Below are positions 19,701 to 30,385 of a stretch of 64,000 bases of DNA, piece by piece. The stretch is from positions 5,864,272 through 5,928,271 of the forward strand of contig NC_068910.1 of NCBI RefSeq assembly GCF_023091745.1, in the 5' to 3' direction. A program made the translations under genes and the position numbers. This stretch comes from Budorcas taxicolor. Lineage: Eukaryota > Chordata > Mammalia > Artiodactyla > Bovidae. Numbering within the stretch: the stretch's first letter is position 1; every line of letters begins with the position of its first letter. Below the pieces are notes generated by a model that had not been told where the DNA came from, did not search any database, and was given only the letters and a program-made list of their open reading frames with translations.

Positions 19701-20189
19701 CCGGTATAATGAATGTAACCAAGTCTGGCACAGGCCAAGCCCCGGGAAATGTCCACCGCTGCCCTGAGATGCTAGCTCTGTACCTCCTGGCATCGTAGGA
19801 GTCCAGCCAAATATCAAAGTCAGCTTGGGCACTCTTAATAGAAATAGAAGTTCTGAGGGCTTTAGACCAATATCAGGTGTTCAAACAGGAGGCAGTGTCC
19901 CTCAAATAGCAAATATGGATTGAGCCTACGTAAGGAGGACAGACTTGGGGGACATGGGAAAGTGCAATGCTCTCGTCTCCAGTGCACATCCCAGTCCTGC
20001 TCTCACCAGCTTGTGGTCCCCCCAGTCTCCTCTGTGATGGGCAGAGACGTCCAGCACTATTCGAGCTTATAAAATACTGCAGGGTTGGCCACCAGAGCAT
20101 GCACTGTGATGGGATCAGAGCTGAACTTTGAGATGAGTGGAGACCTTTGGGGGATGGAGCAGCAGGGAGAAAATGGGTGCAGACCACGT
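19701..20189. other. No gene recognised
   Basis: Unique sequence. The antisense 160-codon frame at 19873-20355 crosses into a MIR and has no domain, so it is not taken as a gene. Confidence 0.5.
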
Positions 20190-20368
20190 GCAGCTGTAGA
20201 CCCAGTGCCTGGAAGGTGATTGGCGAGATTCCCTCCTTAACTTCACTGGGTCTTAGTTTCCTCATCTGTAAAATGGACACAGTCTTGGTGGTAGTTGTGA
20301 GGATTACATGACATAGTATCATACAGTTCTGAGCACAGCACCTGAAACAAACCAAGACTCACTAAATG
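20190..20368 (+). repeat. MIR SINE 3' half, sense
   Basis: It contains gggtcttagtttcctcatct, gtaaaatggacacagtcttg, gttgtgaggattacatgaca and cagcacctgaaacaaaccaa. It ends at a ttgttgttg stretch where a BovB fragment is inserted. Confidence 0.82.
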
Positions 20369-20573
20369 ATTGTTGTTGTTCAGTCACTGAGTCGTGCCCG
20401 CCTCTTTGTGACCCCATGGATGGCACGTCAGGGTTCCTTGTCCTTCACTATGTGCCAGGGTTTGCTCAGACTCGTGTCCATTGAGTCCATGATGCCCTCC
20501 AACCGTCTCATCCTCTGTTGTTCCCCTCTCCTCCTGCCTTCAGTCTTTCCCTGCATCAGGTCTTTTCCAATGA
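20369..20573 (-). mobile_element. BovB LINE 3'-end fragment, antisense
   Basis: About 200 bp of the BovB 3' terminus in reverse (cagtcactgagtcgtgcccg through ccttcagtctttccctgcat). It is more diverged than the longer copy that starts about 150 bp downstream and represents a separate, older or more truncated insertion. Confidence 0.9.
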
Positions 20574-20725
20574 TGTCGGCTGCTATCATTAATATCAATA
20601 TCATTGTTATCACTACTATAGCCAGCAGGGGAAATTATGTCCCTGGGCTGCCTGAAGGGACTCACTGGGCTGTGATACTTCTGAGTATAGGACCCTGGAA
20701 GAGCAGGCTTCTGTCAGCCAGGCCT

Positions 20726-22356
20726 CAGTTCAGTTCAGTTCAGTCACTCAGTCATGTCCAGCTCTTTGCGACCCCATGGACTGCAGCACGCCAGGCTTCC
20801 CTGTCCATCAACAATTCCTGGAGCTTGCTCAAACTCATGTCCATTGAGTTGGTGATGCCATCCAACCATCTCATCCTCTGTCGTCCCCTTCTCCTCCTGC
20901 CTTCAGTCTTTCCCGGCGTCAGGGTCTTTTCTAATGAGTCAGTTCTTTGCATCACTTGCCAAAGTAGTGGAGCTTCAGCTTCAGCATCAGTCCTTCCAAT
21001 GAATATTCAGGACTGATTTCCTTTAGGGTGGACTGGTTCGATCTCCTTGCAGTCCAAGGGACTCTCAAGAGTCTTCTCCAACACCACAGTTCAAAAGGAT
21101 CAGTTCTTCAGTGCTCAGCCTTCTTTATGGTCCAACTCTCACATCCATACATGACTACTGGAAAAAGCATAGTTTTGATTAGATGGACCTTTGTTGGCAA
21201 AGTAATGTCTCTGCTTTTTAATATGCTGTCTCAGTTGGTCATAGCTTTTCTTCCAAGGAGTAAGCATCTTTTGATTTCATGGCTGCAGTCACCATCTGCA
21301 GTGATTTTGGAGCCCAAAAAAATAGTCTATTTCTTTCCATTGTTTCCACACCTATTTGCCATGAAGTGCTGGGACCGGATGCCATGATCTTTGTTTTTTG
21401 AATGTTGAGTTTTAAGCCAGCTTTTTCACTCTCCTCTTTCACTTTCATCAAGAGGCTCTTTAGTTCCTCTTCACTTTCTGCCATAAGGGTGGTATCTTCT
21501 GCGTATCTGAGGTTATTGCTGTTTCTCCTGGAAATCTTGATTCCAGCTTGTGCTTCTTCCAGCCTGGCATTTCACATGATGTACTCTGCATATATGTTAA
21601 ATAAACAGGGTGACAATATACAGCCTTGACATACTCCTTTCCCAATTTGGAACCAGTACGTTATTCCATGTCCAGTTCTAACTGTTGCTTCTTGACCTGC
21701 ATACAGATCTCTCAAAAGGCAGGAAAGGTGGTCTGGTATTCCCATCACTATAAGAATTTTTCACAGTATGTTGTGATCCACACAGTCAAAAGCTTTGGCA
21801 TAGTCAATAAAGCAGAAATAGATGTTTTTCTGGAACTGTCTTGCTTTTTCAGTGATCCAATGGATGTTGGCAATTTGATCTGATTCCTCTACCTTTTCTA
21901 AATCCAGCTTGAACATCTGGAAATTCTTAGTTCACACACTGTTGAAGCCTGGCTTGGAAAATTTTAAGCATTATTTTGCTAGCCTGTGAGATGAGTGCAA
22001 TTGTGTGGTAGTTTGAGCATTCTTTGGCATTGCCTTTCTTTGGGATTGGAATGAAAACTGACCTTTTCCAGTCCCTTGGCCGCTGCTGAGTTTTCCACAT
22101 TTGCTGCATACTGAGTGCAGCACTTTGACAGCATCATCTTTTAGGATTTGCAATAGCTCAGCTGGAATTCCAGCACCTCCACTAGCTTTATTCACAGTGA
22201 TGAACACCAAGGCCCACTTGACTTTGCACTCCAGGATGTGTGGCTCTAGGTGAGTGATCACACCATCATGGCTGTCTGGATCATGAAGATCTTTTTTGTA
22301 TAGTTCTTCTGTGTATTCTTGCCACTTCTTCTTAATCTCGTCTGCTTCCATTAGCT
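20726..22356 (-). mobile_element. BovB (RTE-clade) LINE, antisense, 5'-truncated, with 12-bp TSD
   Basis: It runs from the BovB 3' terminus (cagttcagttcagttcagtc) to a 5' truncation at ttccattagct. The perfect direct repeat tcagccaggcct lies at 20714-20725 and 22357-22368, so the ends are firm. Compared by eye with the sense copy at 2012-3651, identity is roughly 88%, and both are truncated at nearly the same place, just upstream of the reverse-transcriptase core. Confidence 0.97.
21239..22351 (-). pseudogene. BovB reverse transcriptase remnant (inactive)
   Basis: On the minus strand the reading frame is broken into at least four pieces (about 126, 60, 61 and 81 codons). A single-base loss near 22105 shifts the first piece. 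The first catalytic block, of the form DYAKAFDCVDH, is still readable near 21790. The second reads YAEDTTL near 21490-21510 where the family has YADD, so a catalytic Asp is replaced by Glu. The endonuclease domain is missing. It is not functional. Confidence 0.9.
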
Positions 22357-22368
22357 TCAGCCAGGCCT

Positions 22369-23250
22369 AGACAGATCCAGAAGCCCAGGAGGAGAGGGCA
22401 GGGAGCTTTGGAGAGCCCCCAGCAGGTGGCAGCAGGAGACAGAAAGGACCTGAACTGTGGTCACCTCCTCCTGGAAGACTTCCCAGATTGTTTTGGGTGC
22501 TCCCAGAGCCCCTTGCACTTACCAGTTGTGAGACACAGATTCTGCTGTGGTGTAGTACTCTGTCCGTCTATCATACTGAGAACTCTTTGACAGTAAGGCC
22601 TAGGAATGACCCAAGTATGTACTTCCTAGGTGAGGTACAGCCAGCTACCTAGAGAGCAGTGATTGCTTGAATGGATGAATAAATGAACAAAAAAATAAAG
22701 AATTAATGCCTAAATGAATGGGAATAAGTGGCCTGGCTAGTCCAAGGGGGAGTAAGTTTGGGGTGGGGCCAATAGGGAGGTATCATGCCTTTCCCCTGAA
22801 AGGATCTTGGCTTGAGGCAACTGCACATCCTTTCTTGGACACAAGGGGGCGCCATCACTGCGGTCCCCACATTGAGAGCCTGAAGGACTCAGAACACTTC
22901 CCAGTGAAACTGACCTGATGCTTAAGTCAGAAGGGACCCAGTCCTTCTAGGGCGCAGATTGTCAGTTATAAGAGGAAGAACTTGCTGACAATGATAGTCA
23001 GCTTACCATGCAGGTGGTGAGCTCTGCATGGCTATAGGTGTGCAAGTGAAGAAGGCTGGCCTCAAGCCGAGGTCTCTGGAGTGAACCCCAGGACTTTGCC
23101 TGAGATATCTGCAGTTTGCTGGCCTCTGGACCCACCCTTGGCAGCTCCTGGTGCTTCCCGAGGTGGGAGGGACCTAGGAAGCCCCCTAGTGTCTGCCTGC
23201 TGGGGAGGGGAAGGGAAAGCCTTTTTATGGGTCTCCTTAGATAGGCCCCT
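22369..23250. other. No gene recognised
   Basis: Unique sequence, with an L2/MIR-like end near 22655-22725 (gcttgaatggatgaataaat). A CTCF-like core, acaagggggcgccatc, occurs near 22842-22857 but is a single motif match only. Confidence 0.5.
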
Positions 23251-23472
23251 GGGCTTCCCAGGTGGTACTAACCGTAAAGAACCCACCTGCCAACACAGGA
23301 GACATAAGAGATGCAGGTTTGATCCCTGGGCTGAGACGACCCCCTGGAGGAGGGCATGGCAGCCCACTCCAGTACTCTTGCCTGGAGAATCCCATGGACA
23401 GAGGAGCCTGGCGGGCTACAGTCCATGAGGTTGCAAAGAGTTGGACACTACAGAAGCAACTTAGCATGCATT
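23251..23472 (+). mobile_element. Bov-tA SINE, sense
   Basis: tRNA-like head gggcttcccaggtggtacta, box-B-like gcaggtttgatccctgggct, BovB-like body cactccagtactcttgcctg and tail gcaaagagttggacactaca. It belongs to the head variant cttcccaggtggcgctagtgg, with decayed CpGs. Confidence 0.95.
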
Positions 23473-23554
23473 AGTCCCTTACCTCCTTCCGTGGCAGACA
23501 CCTTCCTTTTCTGACAGCTCAGCAAGGTTCCCCCAAAGGAGCCCCATTTCTTTT

Positions 23555-24350
23555 TTGGAATCATTTCACATTTTACAGAAAGTTGCAGCAGTAGTACAAA
23601 GAGCTCCCCCCCACCAAACCATTTGCAAGTAAGTTGCTAATGTATACCCTATCAACCTCAGATATTTTGGGAGTGACAAAAACAAAGTCTGTGTCTGCCT
23701 CACCTCAAGCCCCCACATCAGAATCAATATTTGATTTTACCCTGAATCAAGTGTTAGTACTACGACAGTTGCCAAATGGTGATTTTCTGATTCTGCCATC
23801 CCTTCTAATGGATCGATCAGCAATCTGACAATAAGGAAAAGCTTTCTCCTCTCCCAGTTACTCACTCATTGATGTGTGGACTCAGTGTGAACGCATGGAT
23901 TCCTGCTGTGTTTAATAGGTTATGATCTGTTACTGTGATTGTTTATTTTGATGCTCAAATGGTCCCAGGTCTGGCCAGTGGGAGCTCCTTAACACTGCCT
24001 CCTGTGTGCATCCATATTCTTTATACACTTCCTTATTTTCTGGTTTCCCCGGTGGCTCAGATGGTAAAGAATCAGCCTGTAATGCAGGAGACCCAGGTGC
24101 GATTCCTGGGTCGGGAAGATTCCCTGGAGAAGGAAATGGCAACTCAAGGGAACGGCAGCCCACTCCAGTACTCTTGCCTAGAGAATCCCATGGACAGAGG
24201 AGCCTGGCAGGCTACGGTCCATGTGGTCACAAAGAGTCGGACACAACTGAGCAACTAACACTTTACTTTCTGGCACAGGGTGTTGCAGGCTGATCTTATA
24301 TTCCAGCCCCTGTTTTCTCTACTTATGACAAATGTGGATTTGTCATCCTG
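23555..24350. mobile_element. Old L1M-type LINE fragment, split by a Bov-tA
   Basis: Phrases typical of old L1 3' sequence are present: cattttacagaaagttgcag followed by agtacaaagagctc, gataatg-like gaatcaatatttgattttac, and gattgtttattttgatgctc then aaatggtcccaggtctggcc. Orientation was not settled. A Bov-tA occupies 24044-24262. Confidence 0.6.
24044..24262 (+). mobile_element. Bov-tA SINE, sense, with 11-bp TSD
   Basis: It begins tttccccggtggctcagatg and continues gtaaagaatcagcctgtaat, a box-B-like ggtgcgattcctgggtcg, then tcacaaagagtcggacacaa. Flanking repeats ttattttctgg (24033-24043) and ttactttctgg (24263-24273) differ at one base. A local gain of aactcaagggaacggcagcc-type sequence is seen mid-element. 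Confidence 0.94.
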
Positions 24351-24394
24351 CAGAGGGGCATTTTCAAACTCTGTTGCTCTAACACGCCAACCCT

Positions 24395-24570
24395 CAGAAG
24401 CCTCACAGTGCAGGAGGGAAGAAACTGGACTCTGCGGTCAGCCTGACCTGGGTTCAGATCCCACCACTTACTATTTCCATGGGCAACTCATTCAAACACC
24501 TAGGAGCCTTTCATCATCTGTAAAATGGGCACAATTGTCCTGCTGCCTCGAAGGGGAAGAAATGAGGGAG
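24395..24570 (+). repeat. MIR SINE, sense
   Basis: It shows actggactctgcggtcagcc, tgacctgggttcagatccca, ttactatttccatgggcaac and catctgtaaaatgggcacaa in MIR order. Confidence 0.8.
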
Positions 24571-25169
24571 CCCTCTCCTAAACACGGGTGGCTGTCTCCC
24601 GGAGCTCACTTTGCTGCCGATGATGTACCACCACCAGCACCAGCAGGTGACCAGTGGCTGGGAAATTGGGAGGGGGACTCCTGGGCCCACTGCAGAGTGT
24701 ACAGAGCTGAGTTAGAGACCCTAACTCAATTGGGCTCACCAGTGGGATGCTTTATCCGTCTGAGCTGACATCTCTTTCCTCCCTACAGGACTTGACGTTC
24801 ATTCCCTGTCTTCTAACACCTTGTCGTGGGGGAAGAAGGACATCTATAGGAATGAGACCTGTGCCACTGGGGCTTTGTAAGGGGGACCCTGACATCTTAG
24901 AGATGCCCTGAAATCCTGGCTACCGAGAAATCTCCTGGGACACAGCAAGTGCTCAGTGACTGATGACGACGCCTATGCTGCTGCTCTTCAGATGGTTGAA
25001 TGAGTTTGGGACATGTTGCATTATGGAGCATTCTTAGAGATTCATGATGCAGGGCGAGATAATACAGATGCTGGTCACACAGACGTATTTTGCTTCTGGA
25101 AGTTGGGATCTGAGCTTTCCCTGTCTCTGAACTCTCTCCAGTGCCAATAGCTCAGGGCTTGTCACATGA
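24571..25169. other. No gene recognised
   Basis: Unique sequence with weak L2/MIR-like phrases (gacacagcaagtgctcagtg near 24940). No exon was recognised. Confidence 0.45.
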
Positions 25170-25407
25170 TAGACGCACGTGTGTGTGCACTAAGTTGCTT
25201 GCTTTAGTTGTGTCCAACTGTTTGTGAACCCATGGTCTGTAGCTGGCCAGCCTCTGTCCATGGGATTCTCCAGGCAAGAATACCCCCTGGAGTGGGTTGC
25301 CATGCCCTTCTCCAGAGGATCTTCCCGACCTGGGGATTGAACCTGCGTCTCTTAAGTCTCCTGCATTGGCAGGAGGGTTTTTTACCACTAGTGACACCTG
25401 GGAAGCC
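25170..25407 (-). mobile_element. Bov-tA SINE, antisense
   Basis: It starts gacgcacgtgtgtgtgcact and ends with the reversed tRNA head tttaccactagtgacacctg, ggaagccc. It is about 235 bp long including its tail, with an extra accccc near mid-element (25283). Confidence 0.93.
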
Positions 25408-25999
25408 CTCATAGATCCACAGTAAATGCTGAGTGGATCAGCATCCTTTCTCCAGACTGCATCTCCTTACTTGCTGACTCCTCCTCACTTTCCCATTTTC
25501 CCTGTCTCAGATTGTCTCCTTTTCCTGGCCTCCACTTTCTGCCCTCCAGTGCCCCCTGTGGTCTCTCAACCACATCACGCACCTCAGCTGTCTCTGCAGT
25601 GGTCCAGGCCTCCATCATGCTTGTCTAACTGGCTCTCAGTCTCCAGCCACACTGCCCCCATGCATTCCAAACCCTGTGGGACACTGTTGCCTGCTCCGTG
25701 CCAGCTCCTTAGCCAAGCATTCAAGGCTCACTACCTCCTAGCCCTCTGGGGGTGGTCTGGTCCCCAGGTAGAATCTCGGAAGCCACTTTTAAACCAGCTT
25801 ACCCCAAGGAATCCTGCTTCACTGCAGGATATTAATACAGCTGCCTCAGTTCTCCTTAGATTAGTGTTTGCTGGGTAGATCCTTTCCTGTACTTTCCTTT
25901 AAAACTGATTTGTGTCTTCATACTCCAAGTGGGTTGCTGTAGACAACAGATGGCTAAGTCTTACTTTTTTATCCAGTCTGACAATACCTACCTCCTGTG
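25408..25999. other. No gene recognised; CT-rich unique sequence
   Basis: A MIR/L2-like scrap, agtaaatgctgagtggatca, abuts the SINE. The 150-codon frame at 25426-25878 contains Ser/Pro/Leu-rich translation of pyrimidine-rich DNA and no domain. Confidence 0.5.
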
Positions 26000-26790
26000 T
26001 AGATGCTATTGAAACTTAATGTGACTATTGGGATGATTGGGTTTATATCTACCATCTTGCTGTTTGCTTTCAATTCATCCTACCTAGTCTTTATTTCACC
26101 CTCACCTCTTTTTTTTGCTTTTCCCTTCTTTTGGCCAATCAACTACTTTTATGGTTCTATTTTCTCTTCCTTGTTGGCTTATTTCATGCCCGATTGTTAA
26201 GCCGTTGATTTCGGGTTTGCATGCGTGCATGCTCAGTGGCAAGCAGTCGTGTCCAGTGCTTTTCTGACCCCGTGGACTGTAGCCCGCCAGGCTCCTCTGT
26301 CCATGGAATTTTCCAGGCAAGAATACTGGAGTGGGTTGCCATTTCTTTCTCCAGGGAATCTTCCTGACCCAAGGATTGAAACAGTGTCTCCCGCGTCTCC
26401 CGCATTGGCAGGCAGATTCTTTACCACTGTTTGTACGACTTCAACTTACTACAGTCTCTGTATTCAAGTATGCCCACTTGTCGTGGATGGAAGAACCTAC
26501 AATAGGACATTTCATTTTTCCATCAACTTTTTGAGCTATTACTGTCATGCATCTTACCCTCATTATTTTGTGAAAGCATAATAAATTACTATCTTAGGTT
26601 CAAATGGTCAGTTGTATTTTAAAGAGATTTTTAAAAGAGTATTTATTATTAACCCTTGTTTCTCATTTCTAGTACTCTTCATTCCATTGTATTGGTCTGT
26701 ATTTTACATCTGAATACAAGTTTGCTTCCTCCTAAAGGAGTTTGTTTAACATTTCAGTGCTTGTCATGAGGTCTTTCAGCTTTTGTGTGT
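26000..26790. mobile_element. AT-rich old L1-like sequence, split by a Bov-tA
   Basis: T-rich DNA on both sides of the Bov-tA (tttcatgcccgattgttaag, tttttgagctattactgtca, tattggtctgtattttacat) resembles antisense old L1. The subfamily is not assignable by eye and the boundaries are loose. Confidence 0.45.
26217..26434 (-). mobile_element. Bov-tA SINE, antisense
   Basis: It starts gcatgcgtgcatgctcagtg and runs through cctctgtccatggaattttc to the reversed head region ggcagattctttaccactg. The last head bases (agccaccagggaagcc) are missing, replaced by tttgtacgac. Confidence 0.93.
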
Positions 26791-26794
26791 CTGA

Positions 26795-27770
26795 AGAGTC
26801 TTTTTTTTTTTTAAGTTGCATTGAAGCATAATTTACATATAAAATATACCCTTTACAAATGTGCAGTTTGATGTATAATTCAACAATTACCACTTTCTAA
26901 TTTTAGAACATTTTTGTCACCCACAAAAGAAAGCCCATACCCATTTGCACCCACTTTTAATTCTCCACCTCTCCGCAACCTTGGGCAACTATCGTTCTAC
27001 TTTCTGTCTCTATGGATTTGCCTACTCTGGACATTTCATGTAATTGGAAACACAGTACGTGGCATTTTGTGTCTGACTTCTTTCGGTTAGTGTGTTTTTG
27101 TTGTCTGTCCGTGTTACAGCATGTATCAGCACTTCATTCTTTTTATGGCAAAATATTCCATCATAGGGGCATTCCATATCTTATCTGTTCATCAGCTGAT
27201 GAAGATTTGGGTTGTTTTCACTCTTGCCTACTACAAATAATTCTGTTGCATGTGTACCCCCATGGGCACGTTTTTGTGTGGAAATTTGTTTGCATTTCTC
27301 CTGAGTATATACCTAGGAGTGGGATTGCTGGGTCATAGGCTTCCCAGGGGGTGCTAGTGGTAAAAAACCCTCATGCCAATGCAGCAGACGTAAGAGACAC
27401 AGGTTCAGTCTCTGGGTTGGGAAGATCCCCTGGAGAACGGCATGGCAACCCACTCCAACATTCCTGCCTGGGAAATCCTGTGGACAGAGGATCCTGGTGG
27501 GCTACAGTCCATGGGGTTGCCAGGAGTCAGACACAACTGAAGTGACTTAACATGCACATGTGTAGTAGCTCTGGATTTACCCCTTAAATGAGACTACTTT
27601 CCACAGTGCCTGTACCATTTCAGCCTCACTGGCAATGTACCACAGTTCCAGTTATCCACATCTTTACCCTGCCTCATTGTTTGTCTTCATTTTCATGAGA
27701 CATTTCCACTGTGGATGGAATCATAGGGTGACATTTTTGTCTTCGTTTTTCGGTCCTGTTGTTCCACTCT
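26795..27770 (-). mobile_element. L1M-type LINE 3' region, antisense, split by a Bov-tA
   Basis: A long collinear match to antisense L1M: ttgaagcataatttacatat, gaacatttttgtcacccaca, tttctgtctctatggatttg, cctactctggacatttcatg, gtagtacttcattc-type text and gagtatatacctaggagtgg, then gattgctgggtcata. After the SINE it continues tagctctggatttacccctt and ccacagtgcctgtaccattt. It is degenerate and non-coding. Confidence 0.88.
27339..27563 (+). mobile_element. Bov-tA SINE, sense, inserted in L1M
   Basis: The head reads ggcttcccagggggtgctag, box B ggttcagtctctgggttggg, tail gccaggagtcagacacaact. The host L1M reads continuously across it (gctgggtcata / tagctctgg). Confidence 0.95.
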
Positions 27771-28636
27771 CTCCGTGCTTCCAGTGTTTCCAGTGAAAAG
27801 TCTGCTGTTACTCTTCTCTCTCCCTTGTCTCTCTACAGTTAGTGCTTTCTCTCTCACTGCTTGTAAAGCTTTTCTTTATCATTAGTTTTAAGCAGCTTGT
27901 TTATAGTGTATTTTTATCTTCCCTGTGCTTGAGGTTGGTTGAGCTGCTTTATTCTGTGGATTAATAGTTTTCATCGACATTTAAAAGTATCTGGCCATTA
28001 TTTCTTAAGATATTTTTTTCAGTGCTTCCATCAGCTAGCTTCTTTTTTCTTTCCTTTGGGGACAGCAATACTATGAATGTTAGGCCCCTTGTTTCATAGC
28101 ACACAATGCTGTATTCAGCCCCCTTCCCTTCTCCGCTTCCTCCTCTTCCTCTTCTCATTTTGGATAATTTTCACCGCTATTCATAAAGTTCACTAATATT
28201 TTCTTCTGCTGGAACAAACTTGCTGTTAATCCTGTGTGTATTCCAGACATTCTACTTTTACTCTCTAGATGTTTGATTGGGAGTTTTTATACCTTCCATA
28301 TCACTCCTTTACATGCCTGTGCTTTTCTTTATCTTCTTGTATATATAGACTATTTTTAAATAGCTGTTTTAATGTTAATCCACTACCTCTATCACCTACA
28401 TCATTTCTGGATCTGTTTCAATTGAATGAGTTTTCTCCTCATTATGGCTCACACTTTTTAATGCTTCTTTGCATGCCTAGTACTTCCCTTAAAAGTTATT
28501 TCGGGATTTAATGTTGGATGATGGATTTATTAAATTTTCTTTAAATATTTTTGATCTTTGTTCTGGGATGCAGTAAAGTTAGCAGAAACAGCTTGATACC
28601 TTTGAGGCTGTCCTTTAAGCTTTGTTATGTGTGTTC
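27771..28636 (-). mobile_element. AT-rich old L1-like sequence, probably antisense
   Basis: T-rich DNA following the L1M match. Phrases such as aaagtatctggccattattt, cttaagatatttttttcagt and tttgatctttgttctgggat recall antisense old L1 3' ends. No coding potential was seen. Confidence 0.45.
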
Positions 28637-28694
28637 TTTCAAGCTGCTCAGTTTGGGGTAATTTGTTATGCAGCAATAGATAACTCCTACAGAA
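28637..28694 (+). mobile_element. MLT1-type (ERVL-MaLR) LTR 3' end, sense
   Basis: The terminus tcagtttggggtaatttgtt, then atgcagcaatagataactcc, matches the MLT1 end (family: ggtaatttgttacgcagcaatagataactaata). It is a short remnant of an old non-coding LTR. Confidence 0.65.
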
Positions 28695-28984
28695 TGCAAC
28701 CACTGTGGGAAGCTCTGCTCACTAGACTGATAATCCGTGCTTACCTCCAGCCCCTTCAAGAAGAAACACTCTCTCTGATCCTTTTTTCCCTCACTCCAGA
28801 CACAAAAAAACTCCTAAGTGAGAGCATTTGATTGGTAGGATTTACATCATGTGCTGAAAAAAATAGAATCCAGCTTCTATATGGGTGAAAAATATCTGTC
28901 TTGTTTAGGTTTCCTGTTGCGTGCTTATAGTAACCCTGACTTCTTCTTAGCTATTATTAATTAGTGACCGATGTCACTAAATCA
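28695..28984. other. No gene recognised
   Basis: AT-rich unique sequence between LTR and L2 remnants. Confidence 0.4.
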
Positions 28985-29125
28985 CTAAAGTCTTGTCCAC
29001 TAAACTATGGGCTCCCTGAAGGGAGAAACTATCTGTTTTGTTTGTTGCTCATTCCCTTGCACCTAACATGGGGCCTGATACAGAGTAGGTGCTCATTAAA
29101 TGCTTGATAAATTAATGAAAGCTTG
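28985..29125 (+). repeat. L2 3' terminus, sense
   Basis: It reads ctatgggctccctgaaggga, ttgttgctcattcccttgca, cctaacatggggcctgatac and agtaggtgctcattaaatgc, the diagnostic L2 3' end. Confidence 0.8.
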
Positions 29126-29179
29126 CCACCTCACTGTAGTTTGTACATGTTGTCTTCACAACAAGGAGCAATATTGGCC

Positions 29180-29320
29180 AGACTTGTAAGAATCAACTGG
29201 GATGTTCATTTAAAATGCAGAATTATAGGCTCCATCACAGGTCTGGGAAGAGGCCCAGAAAACTGTAATTTGACAAATGCCCCGTGTTATTTAGGTAGCT
29301 GAGAGCTACAGCATCATCTG
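29180..29320. mobile_element. MER5A-type hAT DNA transposon remnant
   Basis: It contains gtaagaatcaactgggatgt, tcatttaaaatgcagaatta, taggctccatcacaggtctg and gtagctgagagctacagcat, the MER5A order (caactggg, aaatgcagattcct, ggcccc). Confidence 0.72.
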
Positions 29321-29699
29321 TCTCTAAGGCCTGGTCGCCCTCAGCCCAGTTCACTGATAGCTGAAACCTGCATGGATTATTTTGTAGTCTTCTTCTTATC
29401 TGGGACAAGTGACCCTCATTACTTTCCTCTTTCTCTGGAGGACCTGCTGATCGTCCCCTTTAGTCACCTGCAGGATTTTCTTTGCTTCTCCTGATTTCTC
29501 CATGACCTTCAAGCATCAGTCCAGCTGTGGACACACAGGCACTGTTATGCAGGAGTGGGGGGAGGGGAGGGAGCATCTCACTCCCGGGCAGCACTGCGTA
29601 ATGGAACTCATTTGCTATTGGTCTCAGGGGATGGCCAGAAAAGGTTTGGTCCCTGAAGATGGGCAGGAGAATGAACATAGAAAGACAGTGATTATAAAA
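29321..29699. other. No gene recognised
   Basis: Unique sequence. Short frames on both strands at 29460-29821 have no recognised domain. Confidence 0.45.
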
Positions 29700-29945
29700 G
29701 CCATCCATCTGCTAAGTGCAGATGAATAGAAGGGATGGTAAGTGCCACGGGGAGTCATGTAGGGAGTGAGGCCAAGAACTGAAGCATTCGGGGATGTCTG
29801 CATGGAAGCGGAGTAATCCAAGCTGGGCCTCCGAGAAAGATGGTTGAATCTGGTAAAGAAGTGGTGAAAGAGGAAAATGAAAAGGAGAGTATGCCGGGCA
29901 GAAGGAACAGAGTGAGAAAGCTGTGGAGTTGAAAGTGGGCCAGGG
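29700..29945 (+). mobile_element. L2-like LINE region, sense (first part)
   Basis: It shows gaatagaagggatggtaagt, gaactgaagcattcggggat, and agtatgccgggcagaaggaa with ggagttgaaagtggg. An L2-like stretch resumes at about 30225 after LTR remnants. Confidence 0.55.
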
Positions 29946-30114
29946 TGAGTGTTCTGGCTATCTATTATAAATCACCCCCAAATTAGTGGCTCAAAATAAT
30001 AAGAATTTGCTCTTTCTCATGGTTTCTGTGGGTCAGGTAATCAGGAAAGGTTCAGCTAGATTGTTCTGGTTTAGGGCATCTCTTAGAGTTGCAGGGAAAC
30101 AACTTCCAGGGCAG
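29946..30114 (-). mobile_element. MLT1-type (ERVL-MaLR) LTR fragment, antisense
   Basis: The plus strand reads gttctggctatctattataa, atcacccccaaattagtggc, catggtttctgtgggtcagg and aggaaaggttcagctagatt, the reverse of the MLT1 3' half. It is old and non-coding. Confidence 0.75.
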
Positions 30115-30195
30115 GCATCAGCCAATCCTTCGAGAGCCCAAACAGATCAAAAAGGCAGCGGAAGGGAGAATTCTCTCTCTCATTTCCTATTCTTC
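30115..30195 (+). mobile_element. MLT2-type (ERVL) LTR fragment, sense
   Basis: The phrase gcatcagccaatccttcgag, then aacagatcaaaaaggcagcg and gaagggagaattctctctct, matches the middle of MLT2. It touches the MLT1 fragment, so two LTR pieces were joined by insertion or deletion. Confidence 0.6.
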
Positions 30196-30224
30196 AGGAT
30201 AACCCTAGTATTGGGTCTATATGG

Positions 30225-30385
30225 TAGCCTGAGGAATGAAGCTTGCAGAGATGGGGTGGGGTGGGCTTGTTGGGAGGGATGAATTTGAACTTGGTCTGAA
30301 GGCAAGGGGACCACTGGAGATTTATGAGACAGGAGTGAGCTCTGAGTGGCTTTAGAGGAAATAAAATTTGGGTCTGCTTAGGGAA
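30225..30385 (+). mobile_element. L2-like LINE region, sense (second part)
   Basis: It contains gaatttgaacttggtctgaa, ggaccactggagatttatga, gacaggagtgagctctgagt and ggctttagaggaaataaaat, as in the L2 3' UTR. Confidence 0.6.

Noticed and set aside
20366..21016. Plus-strand 216-codon open frame with repeated similar segments
   Set aside because: It is the antisense reading of two BovB 3' ends. The internal similarity is the two BovB pieces, not a repeat protein.
22105..22369. Possible intact BovB capable of retrotransposition
   Set aside because: Both long copies lack the endonuclease region and have stops, frameshifts and altered catalytic residues.
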